This document shows, one piece after another, positions 46,961 through 60,116 of a DNA stretch of 64,000 nt; the first letter of the stretch is position 1; each line of letters opens with the position of its first letter. The notes beneath the pieces are model-generated. The model searched no databases. It was given only the letters and a program-made list of their open reading frames with translations, and was not told where the DNA came from. The DNA lies in contig JAFBJZ010000915.1 in the NCBI GenBank assembly GCA_016785225.1, positions 434,001 to 498,000 of the forward strand, in the 5' to 3' direction. This stretch comes from Psettodes erumei (Eukaryota > Chordata > Actinopteri > Pleuronectiformes > Psettodidae). Made by a program: the position numbers and the translations under genes.

Positions 46961-49066
46961 GGATGGATGTCCAGCTGTTAGCAAACAGATGATCAGAGCA
47001 CAGTCAAGAGAAGAGATATTTCCACGATTTTATGAATCTACGGCTAGTTCGCTGCTCTGTATTGTAAATATGTCGGCGGCTACCCCTCCCTTACTGTCCT
47101 CCGTCCTCCTCGCAGACAGGTCTACAAGTTGAAGCCAATCGTGTGTACCAGCATGACTCCGCCTCCCTTTTATTTGGAGACATGCAGGTGAAAAGAGAAA
47201 CTAGTGACTACACTTTAATTAAGTGTTAATAGCCCTGTACCAACAGTTGCTGGACCGTGCTTCAGTATGAAAGTCACGCATCTCTGCGCATTTAATACTC
47301 CAACCTTGAGTGAGCCATTTGCTCAGACTTGAAGTGACCTGAAGGCACGTAGGCTGGAGAGATGTAAAGGTTGGAGTACCCTTCATCAGCAGAGCTACTC
47401 ACTGGAAAAGAGGAGAAAAAAGATAATACCTGTGTATAGTTGTCTTTGTTGGGGAGTAAAAACAACGTCAAAAGCTTCATCATATTTCTGAGAACATACA
47501 GTACCATTTAGTAACACTTTTGGCCCTTTGAAACTTGTACTTTTACAAATTCAAATTATTGCCACAATTCTGTGAAAAAGGAACAACTTTTTCGACTGTG
47601 GGAAAGTTGCCCTAGCCATCTGTGTTTTATGTAGGACACAGTGTCGGCCCTTTTGTTCATAGTAAGAGGACAAAACAAACCCGGAGTCAATAGAAGAGCG
47701 AGAGAGAGACATAGCATTTAATATCCTTTCTTCCTCCTGTGGCATGGCAACTATCAGCCAGCAGACACGGCCAGCACCTCCGTGGCTTTATCTCCTGCCA
47801 TTACAGATTACTTATGTTTGTATTTCTTGTAGTACAGTGGGCATTAAGTGGAATTTAAAGTCATTTGTTATTTGTAGCATGTAGTACAAAGTTTTAACCT
47901 CACAGATATATAGATGCCTTATCAAATTTGACAATTTAAAGATGGCAGTAGTTTCTTGAGCACTGGCTTTTCTCAAAGGACAGTTAAGTAAAATCCATTG
48001 TATATAATGTAAATGTCAGGTTTTTATTGAGCCCTTCATCGTAAGTACAGTATATCTGAAAGGGCTTTACATTCAATAAGCCTTCTTTGATCTAACAAAA
48101 GATCATCCAAGGATAGAATGATGAGGGCCAATATGCAACAAAGGGAATTGTACACAGCGCAGGATACACACGAGTACGTTTGAAAGACATTAAAGGCATA
48201 AAATTACCCTATAAAGTAACGTCATAGGCTTCCCTGCCCAACAAGCTTACAGCCATCAATGAAGACAAGTGTCTATCTGCAGAGCTGCTTCTTCTTTGTT
48301 TCATTTTGTTTTTTAATGAAAATATATCTCAGTGATGAAAAGCAAAACACAAAGGTATTTCTACCTGTAGCGTCTGCACCATTATATGTAACAAAAATGA
48401 AAAGTATGTTTGGGCTCTGTGTGAGCAAACATGCTCATGTTTTCTAAAGACAAAAACTCTAATCACATGGTTGAGGTGAGACCTTTCACAGTCTAAAGGT
48501 TATATTTGTCCCACGAAGGGTGTTGAAATGATAAACAAACATTAGTTAGATGAGGGTTGTGTTGCCACCAACTGCTTTCACACAGTGGGAACTGTTGGTT
48601 TTCTCTCAATAATATTGTATAGTGGTTTAAGATAATGCGTGTTATTATTTTTTGTGCCACATAAATAATATTGTCTTGAACTGATGCTCAAATGTGTGTT
48701 GGGCAGTTTAGCACAGAAGGTTCATCATGCAACCACGTTGCACACAGTTTGCAGTAATGTGTGATTGCACCCACGCATTCAGTGTTACAGATATACTTGA
48801 CTGCTGAGTGAAGGCAACTGTAGTAGTCACAAGATGCAAGCGTGTGGTTGTTTAAGGGTTCAAAGGTTCAGACTTCCAAGGATGTGAGAGCTGTCAGGTA
48901 AAATATATTTAGTCAATGTCCAAAACATGCTCTTATATTATATATGAATTCCTTGCAAAAATGTAAAAGTACATTACAAATTACAATAGTTTTACTGTTT
49001 CTAATGCTTAACTGTTAATGTTGTTAATCATGGGAAAGTCAGTATTGGTTTGCAGATTTGTATGTA

Positions 49067-49085
49067 ATATATATATATATATATA
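49067..49085. repeat. (AT)n microsatellite
   Basis: A pure AT run of about nine units. Confidence 0.9.
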
Positions 49086-51540
49086 ATATTCAAACCACTT
49101 TCTGCTTTCCAACATTCTGCACTGCCAAAGATTCCTTGAGATTGTTTTTTGTCACCTTGACAACTTCCTACCTTCCCATTTTAAGGTGGAACACGCAGAT
49201 ACAAAGAAGGTGGCGTCTCTTTGTTGAGTTCTCTTTGAGCCTATATGAATGACAGGTTATATTAGCCTGCATTATTATGGTTTTAAATAGGGCATGAGCT
49301 CTATTGGGAGCAATGCTTCAAAAGAGGAGTTTAAAGAAAGAAGAACATCTCCCAGACTGACAGCCAGTGTTGAAGAAGAGGAAATGGCACAGCAAAAAAA
49401 GTTAACATGAAACAACAATCATGGATGTCATTATGCTGTCAAACAAGGCAGTGGAAATGGGCATTCCTACCATTCGCTTTGCCAGCAAATTATCAGCTGT
49501 TTTTTACTCTATTGAAAATATTTGCATGAAATATGTAGTGCCATTTATGTGATGCCATCATCATACATTAGCATAAACTATAAACTGTTTGAATAATTTG
49601 GAGCCAAAATTGGCTTGATATTCATGGCAACAAAGAAAGTTAGGAGTTAATATACTAATAAAAAACCTTGGCAAGCATGATTAGGATTTTAAGCTTGAGA
49701 AACAAAGCCTGTCTCTAATAGTTCATAGACCTGTCAGTCATCTGAATCCTGCTGACTCTTTTTTCACCCCTGCAGAGATTTTTAAAAAGCACATGCATGT
49801 GTTGACCGCCTTCAGATTTGAGTGAATAGATTGTATGTTTAGCATCTGTTTAGTAAGTGTTCTTATGTGTTCTAGAAGTGAACATGCACAGGTGATCAGT
49901 TGTTTCCCAAGATAATTTATTATCTCATTGATGTTGCAGGGACTCTTTCTTTTAAATCACAGATTGCATTTTCACATTATATAACACATTCAGAGTGATG
50001 GGTATCTTTTTTATGATTGTGTTACACCTTTATTAACTCTTAATCTAAGGAACACATCACCCGCACAGACATAATATGTAAATTGTATTTCCCAGCAGTT
50101 GCTGTTCTCACATCTTCCAATTGAGGCATGTTATGGACAAGGGATTCCTATTGCAAATGCATTGCCCAGTTCTCATTTTGTCAGAAGACGCAAAAACACC
50201 TGCAGGTCCACTAGACCATGATAGCCCCACCGCAAAGGGGCTTTCATGTGATTGGACATATCAATCTGAGTCTTGATGTGTGAGCACAGAGTGAGAAAGA
50301 GAGCGGATTAGGAATCAGCTGACTCCCCACATTTTCTTCCAAGTGACTTATTAGAAGGGTTATTCTGAGCAGACTGTGGGACCGCTGAGGGGTTTGGCTG
50401 GGTATTGAGACCCTCAATGGAGCCAATCTCCCCTCTCTCACAACGGCAGATTACTTTAGGCAGCCCTTTTCAGCAAACGGAAATACCCTTTCTGCTTTTG
50501 TTGTGCTCATAGATCACTCTTTTTTTAACACAATTCTTGTCACAGTCACACTTTAAAATATCTACCCCATAATATTGGTTCCGACATGAAAAGATAATGG
50601 GCTGCAGTATTTTGCAGGACCATTCAATCAAGATCTAACACAAAACACCATTTACCTGTTAGAGTTTTGTTTTTTTTGGTCTGCAGTGGGTGTCTGCTTA
50701 TGCCATCACTTGCTATGTTCAGCTGATAATAGAACAGGAAGAAGGAGGATTTCCTTTCAGCCCACTGCCTATAGACCAGAGTACTGTTCCTGTTTGTGCC
50801 TACCCCCTGGTTATGTGTTCTCACTGCTCGGCACAAATAAGGTTTTCCAAGAGGTACTGTCACCACTTGAACATGTTTACTGTGAAATGGCTTGTTAGCG
50901 AGCCACCGCTCTTTGAAAACATCCTATTTATGTTGGGAAAAAACTAATTATTTACCAAATTCTACATCTTATTGAAATGCAAATTGGAATGTGTAGTTTC
51001 ATCTTGTCAAATTTCACTGTAATTTAATCCCATCCAAGTCTTGCTGAGGCAATTTAGTTGATAATTCACAAATTACACTACATAATTAATCCACCATCAG
51101 AGACCCCGAAGGCAATTACAGTGGATTGGTCATTAGCATTTCTGTACGCTTGTCCGGTGGCAGATGAGGCTACTTTATCCATTAGCATGAGGCCTCATGT
51201 AGATGAAAGTCTGTGGAAAAGCCCCTAATGGCGTCTGTGACTTGGGTAATAGTTTTGTTATCAGAGACAAACAGGCTTAATGACTCTGAAACACATCAAG
51301 AGGACATCAGCAAACAGAAATCGGCAAGTGGCGTGGCCACAGGGTGACCCCAATGATGTACAGAAATCAAATCAAGACCCAGTGACTAAATAGCTCCTCA
51401 GTTTCCACTAAATGTGCACTGCGCCTCTTTAGCAGTCACCTGAAATACTTCTAACTGAATCATGCAGTGCAGTAACATGGTTACACAGTCTTTAACATGA
51501 CTCCAAATGACCCTTTTGATTATTAAAACTATGATGCCAC

Positions 51541-51593
51541 ATGCACCTGTACTAGTCCTAATTGATTCCTGTTTAGGACGAGTACAGGTGCAT
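51541..51593. repeat. Short inverted repeat (21 bp arms, 11 nt loop)
   Basis: The arms 51541-51561 and 51573-51593 are reverse complements at 20 of 21 positions. They are built on atgcacctgtact and agtacaggtgcat, and the loop is ttgattcctgt. Pairing stops at once outside the arms. It could be a hairpin RNA source, a fold-back remnant of a small transposon or a recent local inversion. Confidence 0.85.
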
Positions 51594-51670
51594 TATTTGC
51601 CTCTTTGCCAGTTGAGTAACAAAAGTAATCAACCTGTAACAGCTATGAACTTAGAAACATGTTAGATTAG

Positions 51671-52000
51671 TTTCTGGGTGAAATGTCTCAACAACTACTG
51701 GATGGAATGCAATGAAACTTAGGTCAGACAACAATTTCCTCTTTGTAAGAATTGTAATGATTTTGCGCCTTAACTATCTACCACCGCTGGGTCAAAGTTT
51801 AAATTTGTCAACTAATTTGGTCCTTGCATTCCCCATCATCCTCAGCTGCACTCTGTGTTTAGTGTTGTGTGATTAGCATTGGTAGCATGCTAATAGACAC
51901 AAGTTAGACGGTGAACATGGTAAACATTATTCCTGCTGAGCATCAGAAAGATAATTTTATCATTCTGAGAATGTTAGTAAGCTGATGTTAGCGTTTAACT
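51671..52000 (+). repeat. Copy of a widespread teleost interspersed repeat
   Basis: The words tgaaatgtctcaacaactac, tggatggaatgcaatgaaac, ctcagctgcactctgtgttt, ggtgaacatggtaaacatta, ctgctgagcatcag and gctgatgttagcgttta occur in the order I know from a very abundant teleost repeat, probably a non-autonomous DNA transposon. This copy is diverged and shortened at its 3' side. Confidence 0.72.
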
Positions 52001-55000
52001 CTTGTCAGTCCCACTAGGTAACTTTAGATGTCCAATTTACCTAAAATATGGAGCCCACATATCTGGGAGAGTCCTTTTCCTGCACAGTGTGTTGAGCCTG
52101 TTTGGTGGAACTTGACCCTGTGTCCTCTGCTGTTACCTAGATAATCATCACCTACCTGTGTTTTCTGTCCTCGGCTAAGAGATTTAAACGTAGCTAGCAC
52201 GAACGTGTAAGGTTTCAGGAATGTGCTCCAGTTTTGTCCATGGGACCTGACGGTGACTGGCACTCACACCTAGTGTGGCAGGCAGCTCTGTCTCAGTCAG
52301 TCTGTGTGGGCTGCCAAGTGTGTGGTTTAGTGCTCCTGCTGAGGCCCTGGGCTTAGAGAGGTTGGAAATGAGAAGAAAGTGAGGAAACCCAATGTTGGGT
52401 CCCAGGTGTGCTCTTAACTCTATCTATCAATTCCGGTCCGGGTTGAGGTAGACTACAATCCAGATGAAATCATGAGTCAGAGCTGGAGGATGCATTTCAG
52501 CCTGCCTTATTTGCCTCTTTAGTCACATGGTAACAGTGCAGACTGAGATGGAATGAGTCAGTGGCTATGGGAATCACAGCCACTCATGCATCCAGGTGAT
52601 ATGTTGGCGAGCATGAATTGAATCTCGACTCTGGGTCGTATCACTCATAATCTCATGTTTATATCATATTTATGATAAGAGGCGAGCAGGAGGGAAAAAA
52701 ACAATGGTATGAAGAAAAGGAATGGTAGCGTCTGAGGCTGCTTATTATGTGGCTCCCCATATCCACCCACTGCTTGGTCCAAGGCTGCCTGTGCTGCTCA
52801 GCCATCGCACAGGGACGCTCTGTGATACAGCAGAGCGCTCAGCGCAGGCAGCGTGGCGGCGATGCCAATGTCCTGTTATCCAAATCCGTCGGCACTGTCT
52901 CATTTAACAGATAAGAGGCTAATCTACAGGGTGGGCAGGAGATAGTCCTACAAAATACAAGGCCTCTCTTGTCACTCGCCCGCCATTCTCCACATTCCTG
53001 GAATCTGTATGGGCATGTGCAGACAAACAAAACCCTGAGGATGTTTTTCCTTTATCCCCTCAGGCTCAGACATACTGTTACAGAATGTAAATCACAATGT
53101 ATTTGTTCTGTTTATCCACCTGAATTGTTTTTAATCTTATAGATGTAAATAGCAGTTGTCAACAGACCTTCTGTTTGTATTCTGTAATATAGTAAGCAGG
53201 TCATCATAACTCCATGCAGAACAATTCAGGTGCAAATACTTTTGTATTTCTACAGTTAATCAGTGTCCAACTGGAATTTGTGACTATTTAAAGTATGGGT
53301 GGATACATACTTTAGAGACCGTAAGGCCACCACCATAAAATGCATGAGTATGCCCATTTAAGATTAACTATCAATACCAAAGGAATACTTTTTACTCTGA
53401 GAAATATAAACATATACAGTATATTTTTTCTTTCTTCTTTTAAAGCCTTTTTTAAAAAATAGACTAAATAAAGTAAATGTAAGTATAAGTAAATAAAGTA
53501 AATTTCAAATGAGAAATTTCAAAAGAAATTTAGGGTTTAATACCGATCTCCCTTGTTCAGTTCAGCCAACAGCAGAACATTGTTGCTCTGCCAGTTAGCC
53601 TCTGTTGACAGTGCATGTAAATGAATGTGTGTCCTGCATAATATTGCAAGGGACAACAAAGGGTTAAAAACTGATGAATAAACAATGGTTTCAATAATTA
53701 AAGCCCAGGGCACAGAAACAGGCGCAAACAGGCACGCTAACCAGCTCTCTAACAGAGTGCTTCTTGTAAACTGTTTTTGTGCTTTTGTTGGCATAGTAAC
53801 AGACATTTCAGTTTACACTTTATCCTCTATGTTAAGCTTTTATCATTGCAAATCACTGCACAAGCACTGATGTAGACCTGATGTGGAACAAAAAGCTCAT
53901 TAAGTTGCTTCTGTGTGGATTTTATGTTATTTGAAGTTGCAAATTTCTCTATTTTTAAATATTCTATACCAGTGTCAGCAAACACAGTCTCCTTTATGGT
54001 TCAACCAATAACTACTTGCCAAGTTGCAAAAGAACTTCAAAGTAGTTGGTGTTGCACACTGTTATGGTATTGTGTACAAGTACAGTATTGTGCTCAAACA
54101 CAGATCTCATTACCTGTTTCCCTACCTCGGTGCACTTTCAAGATCAAACGCTGTTTGAAGGTACTCTTCATACCTGATACCTGAAACTCAGCAGATAACC
54201 CTGTCTCTGAAGTTACAGTCAAGAGCTTTGAGTCTGGGGACAGAAAGTTATCATTAAGTTAAGTGAAAACTTTACAAAGGGAAGATTTGAGATTTGCAAT
54301 ATATAATTTGCTCCATTTTGTTGGTTGTAATCAAATAGTTTGAGGAATTTAAAGTGACTTTCATGTCTTCACATTCTTATTTTCATTTCTGTTCATGCAG
54401 TTTTAAGTTCTCATTCCCCTGTTTGCACTTCTTTGAAATGAAAGTCAGTACTTCCCACACTTTTCACCATACTTATCAGATTGAGTTCCTGCCTACAGGC
54501 TGTTTCCAACCACAACACTAGAAACCATACCGTCATAATGTTGCCTACATTGCATATTTGTGCACCTGCAGATGACACAGTATCCTTTGGCCTGTTCGAG
54601 ACATAGCCTGGAGGAGCACTTCCTCTCACATCTGCCATGACCTCATCCTCAGTTGTTTTTTTTAAATTTTACTCAGTAATTTTAGGGAACTGCCACCTAG
54701 CACGTGTATTTGCGCCTTTTTATTGAGAAATGAAACTGTTACATGTTTGATTTGGCTGTATGATTGTAAAAGACTCCCTTTTTTAAATTAGTTGAGTTAA
54801 AACTGGAAAATGGTTTTGAACAAAGCTTAATTTACCTGGGGTGTCAGAGCAGACTCAGTATTATTATAATAAATGAGAAATGTAGTACTGATCTTTCTTT
54901 TCTATAAGTGATAGTAATGTGATAGTGGATATAGTGAGAACGGTGTTACAGAATAGTGATATCTTGTAAATATATAACTTCTAAGTTTAAATGGGGATAA

Positions 55001-55554
55001 AAGATGTCTTACAGTAAGATATACTGTATTTATATACTGTATTTATTTTTGTATTTATCAGTGCAGTGACATAACACACTGAAAAGGCCAATTTTACAAT
55101 GCTAAACATGTATCTATAACTTTCTGCACTCTTTCCACGGTAAATGAGGTGAATGAAATGTTTTGGTTCGTCAGTTCACACCTCTCTCTTTCCCAGTGAT
55201 ATGCAGCTTTGGAATTTTCATTTCTGTGGTTTCAAAATGCTGGTAGATAGAGATATACCTTTTAGCTGTGTTAATGGAGTCCAAAGTAGGCAAGATGCCT
55301 TCAAGGCCACACTGATGATAGCTGAGAGGAGTGAGCATTCATAATTCACTCTCCATTCCTCATTTTACTGGCCAGAGCTGAGCTCTAACCTTTACCACTA
55401 ACAACTAGGCCAACATTGCTCCTGAAAGCTGATGTAAGGACTTAAGTAGATTACATTGCCATGTTGACATATTTAATCCTTTCATATTTCCATGTCAAGT
55501 ACCATTAAATTACTTGACTGTTGTCAGCCATCAGAGCTCTGTGGCCACAAGAAA

Positions 55555-55985
55555 ATCAGTGGGAAGAAATATTTAGATTTTTCACTTGAGTAAAAGTAGA
55601 AGTACCACAGTATAGAAATACTTTGGTAGTGAAGATATGTACAGATATCAGTATATACATCAGCATCAGTACATATTTGGAAGTACCAAAAGTAAAAAGT
55701 ATAGAATATTATTGAATAATTGATGCATTAATCTGCATATCCCATTGATTTTTCAGCTAAAGGTGGGGCTAATTTTAATACAAATGGTATTGGTATACAA
55801 ATGGTATACTTGTGCATTTCCCCCTGGGGATTATTCAAATTTTATTTCATCTCAGCATATAATAGTACATAGTAATTTATTTGTTAATTATATTTTGAGT
55901 TATAGAATCTGCAAAGTACCTACTAAGTGGAAAATGTAAATAAAGGTTGTACAGTAAAAAATACAATATTTGCCTCTTAATAATA
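55555..55985 (+). repeat. Copy of the aagtaaaagta-type teleost repeat
   Basis: It starts around gggaagaaatatttagattt with cttgagtaaaagtagaagta, continues with accaaaagtaaaaagtatag, then has tagaatctgcaaagtacc and taaaaaatacaatatttgcc near the end. This is the order of a repeat common in percomorph introns. Boundaries are approximate. Confidence 0.7.
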
Positions 55986-56284
55986 ATGGTGTAGATTTGT
56001 GAAGCAGCACTGCCTGAGTAAAACTCCATTACCTTCTGCTACTGCTAAAAATGTGCAGAAATGCAGTGAGGAAATTCACTTATTTTAGGTAACACTTGAA
56101 AGCAAACAGCTGAAATCACTCTTGACAAATTCAATTCAGGAATACAACATCCATTCAGAGTTACATTAGTCCAGATCTCTGCATTGGTATTAGCTTAAAT
56201 CATGGTGATTTGCTTAATTGACTGGCCAAGTAGAGGACCTAATTAGCGCATAGGAAAAATGTTGTTAAAATAGTAAGTTTGCTT

Positions 56285-56357
56285 TCTTTGCACTGAATTG
56301 GACTGCATACGATTTCGTTGTACTTTAGTGCAATGACAATAAAGATTCAGATTCAGA
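56285..56357 (+). repeat. LINE-type 3' tail (second copy)
   Basis: cgatttcgttgtact and gtgcaatgacaataaag, followed by tandem attcag units, match the tail seen at 15568-15617. I read it as a 5'-truncated retroelement of the CR1/L2 type. The class is a recollection from fish repeats, not a search result. Confidence 0.55.
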
Positions 56358-57867
56358 TAACAGAAAGAATCAGGTTTTGTATTTGTTTTTCTGTTTGTTT
56401 GTTTTTTGATAGTGATCTCTGCTTTGATGCAAACATCAATAATACAACTAAAAGTGCATTTATTCACCTGGAACAGTCCCCTTGGGGATGTGTGGGATGC
56501 TAATTAGTTTTTAAAAGCTGCTTTTATAGAACTATCCTCTAACTTTTCTTATTTCATCAATACTTTTTTATTCACTGTACCTGGACCGTATTACATTTTC
56601 AGTATTTAATTGTATGTTTGTGTTTTTACTTACATTATGAATTGCCTTAATGAGGGGTGATTGACTGAATGAGAAGAAGGATGAAATTAAATCTGATTAT
56701 GTCACATTTAATTGGAAAATAAATGGAAATATGGAAACGCATGGTAGCTTTTTTCCTCAGTGCCTGTTTTGCATGAGGTTGTTTTCCCTTGAACTACATA
56801 CAAAACAAAACAACACTTACAGAGCGTGGCAAACATAATCCTTGTTCTGTAAGCTATTTAATACTAAATCTCCTATTAGTATTCCAACTCCAGTCTGTTT
56901 TGTCCAATGTCTCCTTTGCCTCCATTGTTGTAATTAATATACTTGCTTCAAAGCAAACCATAAATCTTCAAAGGAAGATATATGGAAATGTGCTTTCTAA
57001 TATACATCACCATTCTGCATCTAAATGCAAATTGTTGTCAGTTGTAAACACTAAATCGGACTTCCCTGTGCATGTGTCTTTATATGTAATTAATTAATTG
57101 TGGGTCACTTTCATCCTTTAACCAGGTACAGGAGGCAATAAAACACCTATAGCTCCAGTAGTCTTATCCTGCAAAATGTAAAGAAGGTTATTTTTAAATT
57201 CATACCTGAAATCTGTTTCGTGTTTGATAAATAAACACCACACAAAAAGAAATGTCAAACCATGGCTCCTTGCTTTAGAGTGAATGAAAGATGATTTCAA
57301 CTTTAAAGAATATCAAGCTATCTTGCAAAAGTTGCCTATGCGTATGGAAGCCAGCAAAATCAGTTAATGTTGCCACCCCTCTCTTATGTCTTTAATCACC
57401 ATTTGTCAGGACAAAGTGAAAGAATGCCATGACATCCATTGTAGAAAATGTTTAGCCATGTTTGTTTGTGCATGAGAGGAGTAGAGAGAAGAAGAGAGAC
57501 ATTCCACGGCTGAGTAATTGTAGCTGTTGCCCTGGTGTCATCTGTCGCTGTTTCAGTGCCATTTAGTATGAAAGGTATTTGTTAAGCTTGAATGCTTCCC
57601 AGACAAGCAGGCATGATATACGTTGTGCTTTCCAAACCAAACAGGGGTCTGTACATCATGGCTTTCACTACAAGCAGTGCTTTTGTGAATATGACATCAC
57701 TATCTAATTTCCATTTTACGCTTTTTGGATTTGCAATGCTAGCAGTGAAAATGCATACAAGCAGTCCAGGCTTAACCAAAGTAAATTAGAAATTATTCAG
57801 ATACAGATCCCGAGTGTGTGGCTCAGTCACTCAGAAGTGAATACAAACCATAAAAATAGACCAAACT

Positions 57868-57869
<2 letters not shown>

Positions 57870-57906
<37 letters not shown>

Positions 57907-57911
57907 CACAA
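57870..57911. repeat. (CA)n microsatellite
   Basis: About twenty CA units with one CG interruption. Confidence 0.95.
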
Positions 57912-59639
57912 ACAGGGAGGAAAGCTGATTTTTTTAAGAAATCGAATGCTGAGTTATTCAGTGCAGATCTTCCCATGTATATTATACTGTATATTTGCAT
58001 TGTATGTGGCAAGTGTATTGATGCAGTCACAATTCCCTCTCCTAGTTACTGGTTGTGTCATGTCTATCAGTGGACATTACATAGCTGTTTTGAAGTCACA
58101 TCACCATGACTGATGGCTGGCTGCAGTCTGATCTGCACACCCCTGCAAGATGGATTTGAGATCACACAGCACCTCCTACTGTTTGAAAAACAACATTTCG
58201 CTGTGTCAGCAGACCAGATGGACCGCAGCAAGTTATTCAGTAAAGCCTTTATACAAGTCAGTGCTTGATTCATAGGATGTCATTATGTAGAAACTCAGAT
58301 AGAGTTGCCTTTTCATGGTTGAAAGATTAAACAATAATAGGGCATATTATTCTGCTGTTGCCTGCTTCAAGGTTTATGTTTCTGTCAGATGATTTAAGAC
58401 ATGCTGTAAGATGTTTTTCCTCAAGCTTAGAGTCTAACATGGCTTTATTCACTCTGTGGCACTTACTGGGTTCTCTCAATGAGTGACCCTGTGATTGTTC
58501 AAAATGTGACACCTATCAGCTCCATGTACATCACAAATCTCATCATACGTTTGGGAAATAATCGGCTAATAACCTTAACAAACTGTGTGACTGCCTCTTT
58601 GCCCACCCCTTATCTCATTTAATTTATGCAGCCTCTCTGTTCTGTTTTGATTCCTGTCCAAAAGGAAAATGTCACCGCCACACAGACAAAGTAACAAAAT
58701 GCAACAGCTTGGAGAGACAGTAATAAAAATGTCAAATAGCGATGGTTAAAGGTTCTTTATTTAGAAATATAAATACAACTTAACAGCCATCTTCCTTTCA
58801 TTGTTTTGCATGAACGGGAGAGACACTGAGGTAATTTGTGAAATAGATGGAGATGTCATACTCAAATTACCCAGAGGTCTCCTCCTTCACACAGGAGTGG
58901 GAGCTGTCTTGCTTCAGTGTCTTTAAATTAATTAGCCATTTTGTCGAGTGAAAATTTATAATAGGAGTGTTTTGCTGGGTGTGAAATAGACTAATTCACA
59001 CCATTGTCCCTTTAATGTTCTTTGATTCACATTTCATCAACATTATTGTTATTATTATTACGATCCAGAACATTTTCAGGCTTGGAGGGTATCGAAAAAA
59101 GACGAATTAATAAAACGGATAATGCTACAGTACATAAATCTATGGATGCTCCCAGCTCCTCTCAGAAATCTTTACTTTTAATTGGAAAATTGCAATATCA
59201 ACTTTAATGCACAAGATGGCGCTGCGTGAGAGAAAGTTACTGATCTCTCGCTCTCTCATACACACGCCAAAGATTTTTTAAGGGGAAAAAGCATATTTAA
59301 ACCACGAACTTTGATTAAAACAATGAATTATGATTTGTAAACTTTACAAAGTATGGCTCAAGATTTCTATGAGACCAACAGTAAACCATTTTCCAAAGTA
59401 ACTCCACAGTAATTCCATTTTCAATTTTTCCTCCCACTTAACTAGAGACTAAAAGTGAACACAGATAATTATGAGTACATTAAAAGCAGCCTTTATAGCC
59501 CAAATTTGGCATGAGGATTTGGCCGGAACTTCTCGTAGGCACTGTGGATTTCTCCACGAAAACACTCACTGCAGCTGCTGGGAGGTGGCCTAATAGGCTA
59601 CAGTACATATAATACACATTTCTTATGTGCCTGATTGAT

Positions 59640-60116
59640 TCAGCAGGTGTCATTACCGTGGTCGCGCCCTGATTACACGGCGCGCAGAAGCTCAGAGATC
59701 CTGAATGTGTCGATCTGCGGTGCCACGCACGGGGCGACGGGCGCCGCGCTCCCAGCAGATTGGAGGTCCTGTAGGGATATCACGCCACACCGGAGCCGAG
59801 CCGAGGCGGGGATACAGACTTACTGTAGGCTCGAAGGCAGCTGAGCCGGAGGATCCCCCCCCCCCTGTCTACCACGGACTGCCTCGGCTGATGGTGAGCG
59901 GGGTGGTCGCCGCCTGCGTCTCTCTCTCTCTCCGTGTGTCTCTCCCCTCCTCAGAGCACAGGCAGCCAGCACTCCTGGTTGCGGACACGCCGAGAGGACA
60001 GTCTGCACTACGCGTCCGTGTCATTGGACTGTCTATGGATACAAAGCCCGGTCAACACAAATACATGGGGAACCTTTAGTGGGGACTGCAGCCCGCGACC
60101 TTTTACATGAAAACTG
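59640..60116 (+). other. CpG-rich stretch with probable first exon of an unidentified rightward gene
   Basis: Base composition changes sharply to GC- and CpG-rich (ggcgcgcagaag, acggggcgacgggcgc, ggagccgagccgaggcgg). The stretch ends with a strong donor, aaaactg|gtaagt, at 60116/60117, after which the sequence returns to AT-rich. The longest frame (59705-60079) has low-complexity and Arg-rich sequence and no recognisable domain. The exon is therefore probably 5' UTR, or codes only the last few residues from the ATG at 60107. In human, BSN neighbours DAG1, but nothing here identifies the gene. Confidence 0.45.

Larger units (their letters stand above)
46300..47120 (-). promoter_or_regulatory. 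dag1: CpG-rich promoter region of dag1
   Basis: This is the only clearly CpG-enriched stretch between 43 and 59 kb. It includes gagagcgccgcgggg, ggctgcgttgagc and repeated gctaac/gctagc words, and it sits upstream of the dag1 5' UTR. ggggacttcc at about 46913 resembles an NF-kappaB site and ggcggaaa at about 46406 an E2F-type site; both are motif matches only. No TATA box is obvious, in keeping with a broadly expressed gene. Confidence 0.5.
47121..59639. other. Intergenic region right of dag1
   Basis: About 12.5 kb with no supported exon. Repeats found are listed separately (49067-49085, 51671-52000, 55555-55985, 56285-56357, 57870-57911). A block at about 48005-48240 (tttttattgagcccttcat, ctttacattcaataagcc) may be a further diverged teleost repeat. 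Candidate regulatory blocks lie at 50230-50460 and 51060-51310, and a strong hairpin at 51541-51593. Confidence 0.55.

Noticed and set aside
57816..58109. Frames with THTHTH or CVCVCV residues (also near 11440, 20492 and 60416)
   Set aside because: They are translations of CA/GT microsatellites.
59705..60079. A 124-codon + frame in the CpG-rich stretch as a protein-coding exon
   Set aside because: Arg/Ser-rich, low complexity and no domain. GC-rich DNA gives long frames by chance, and the frame ends before the donor.
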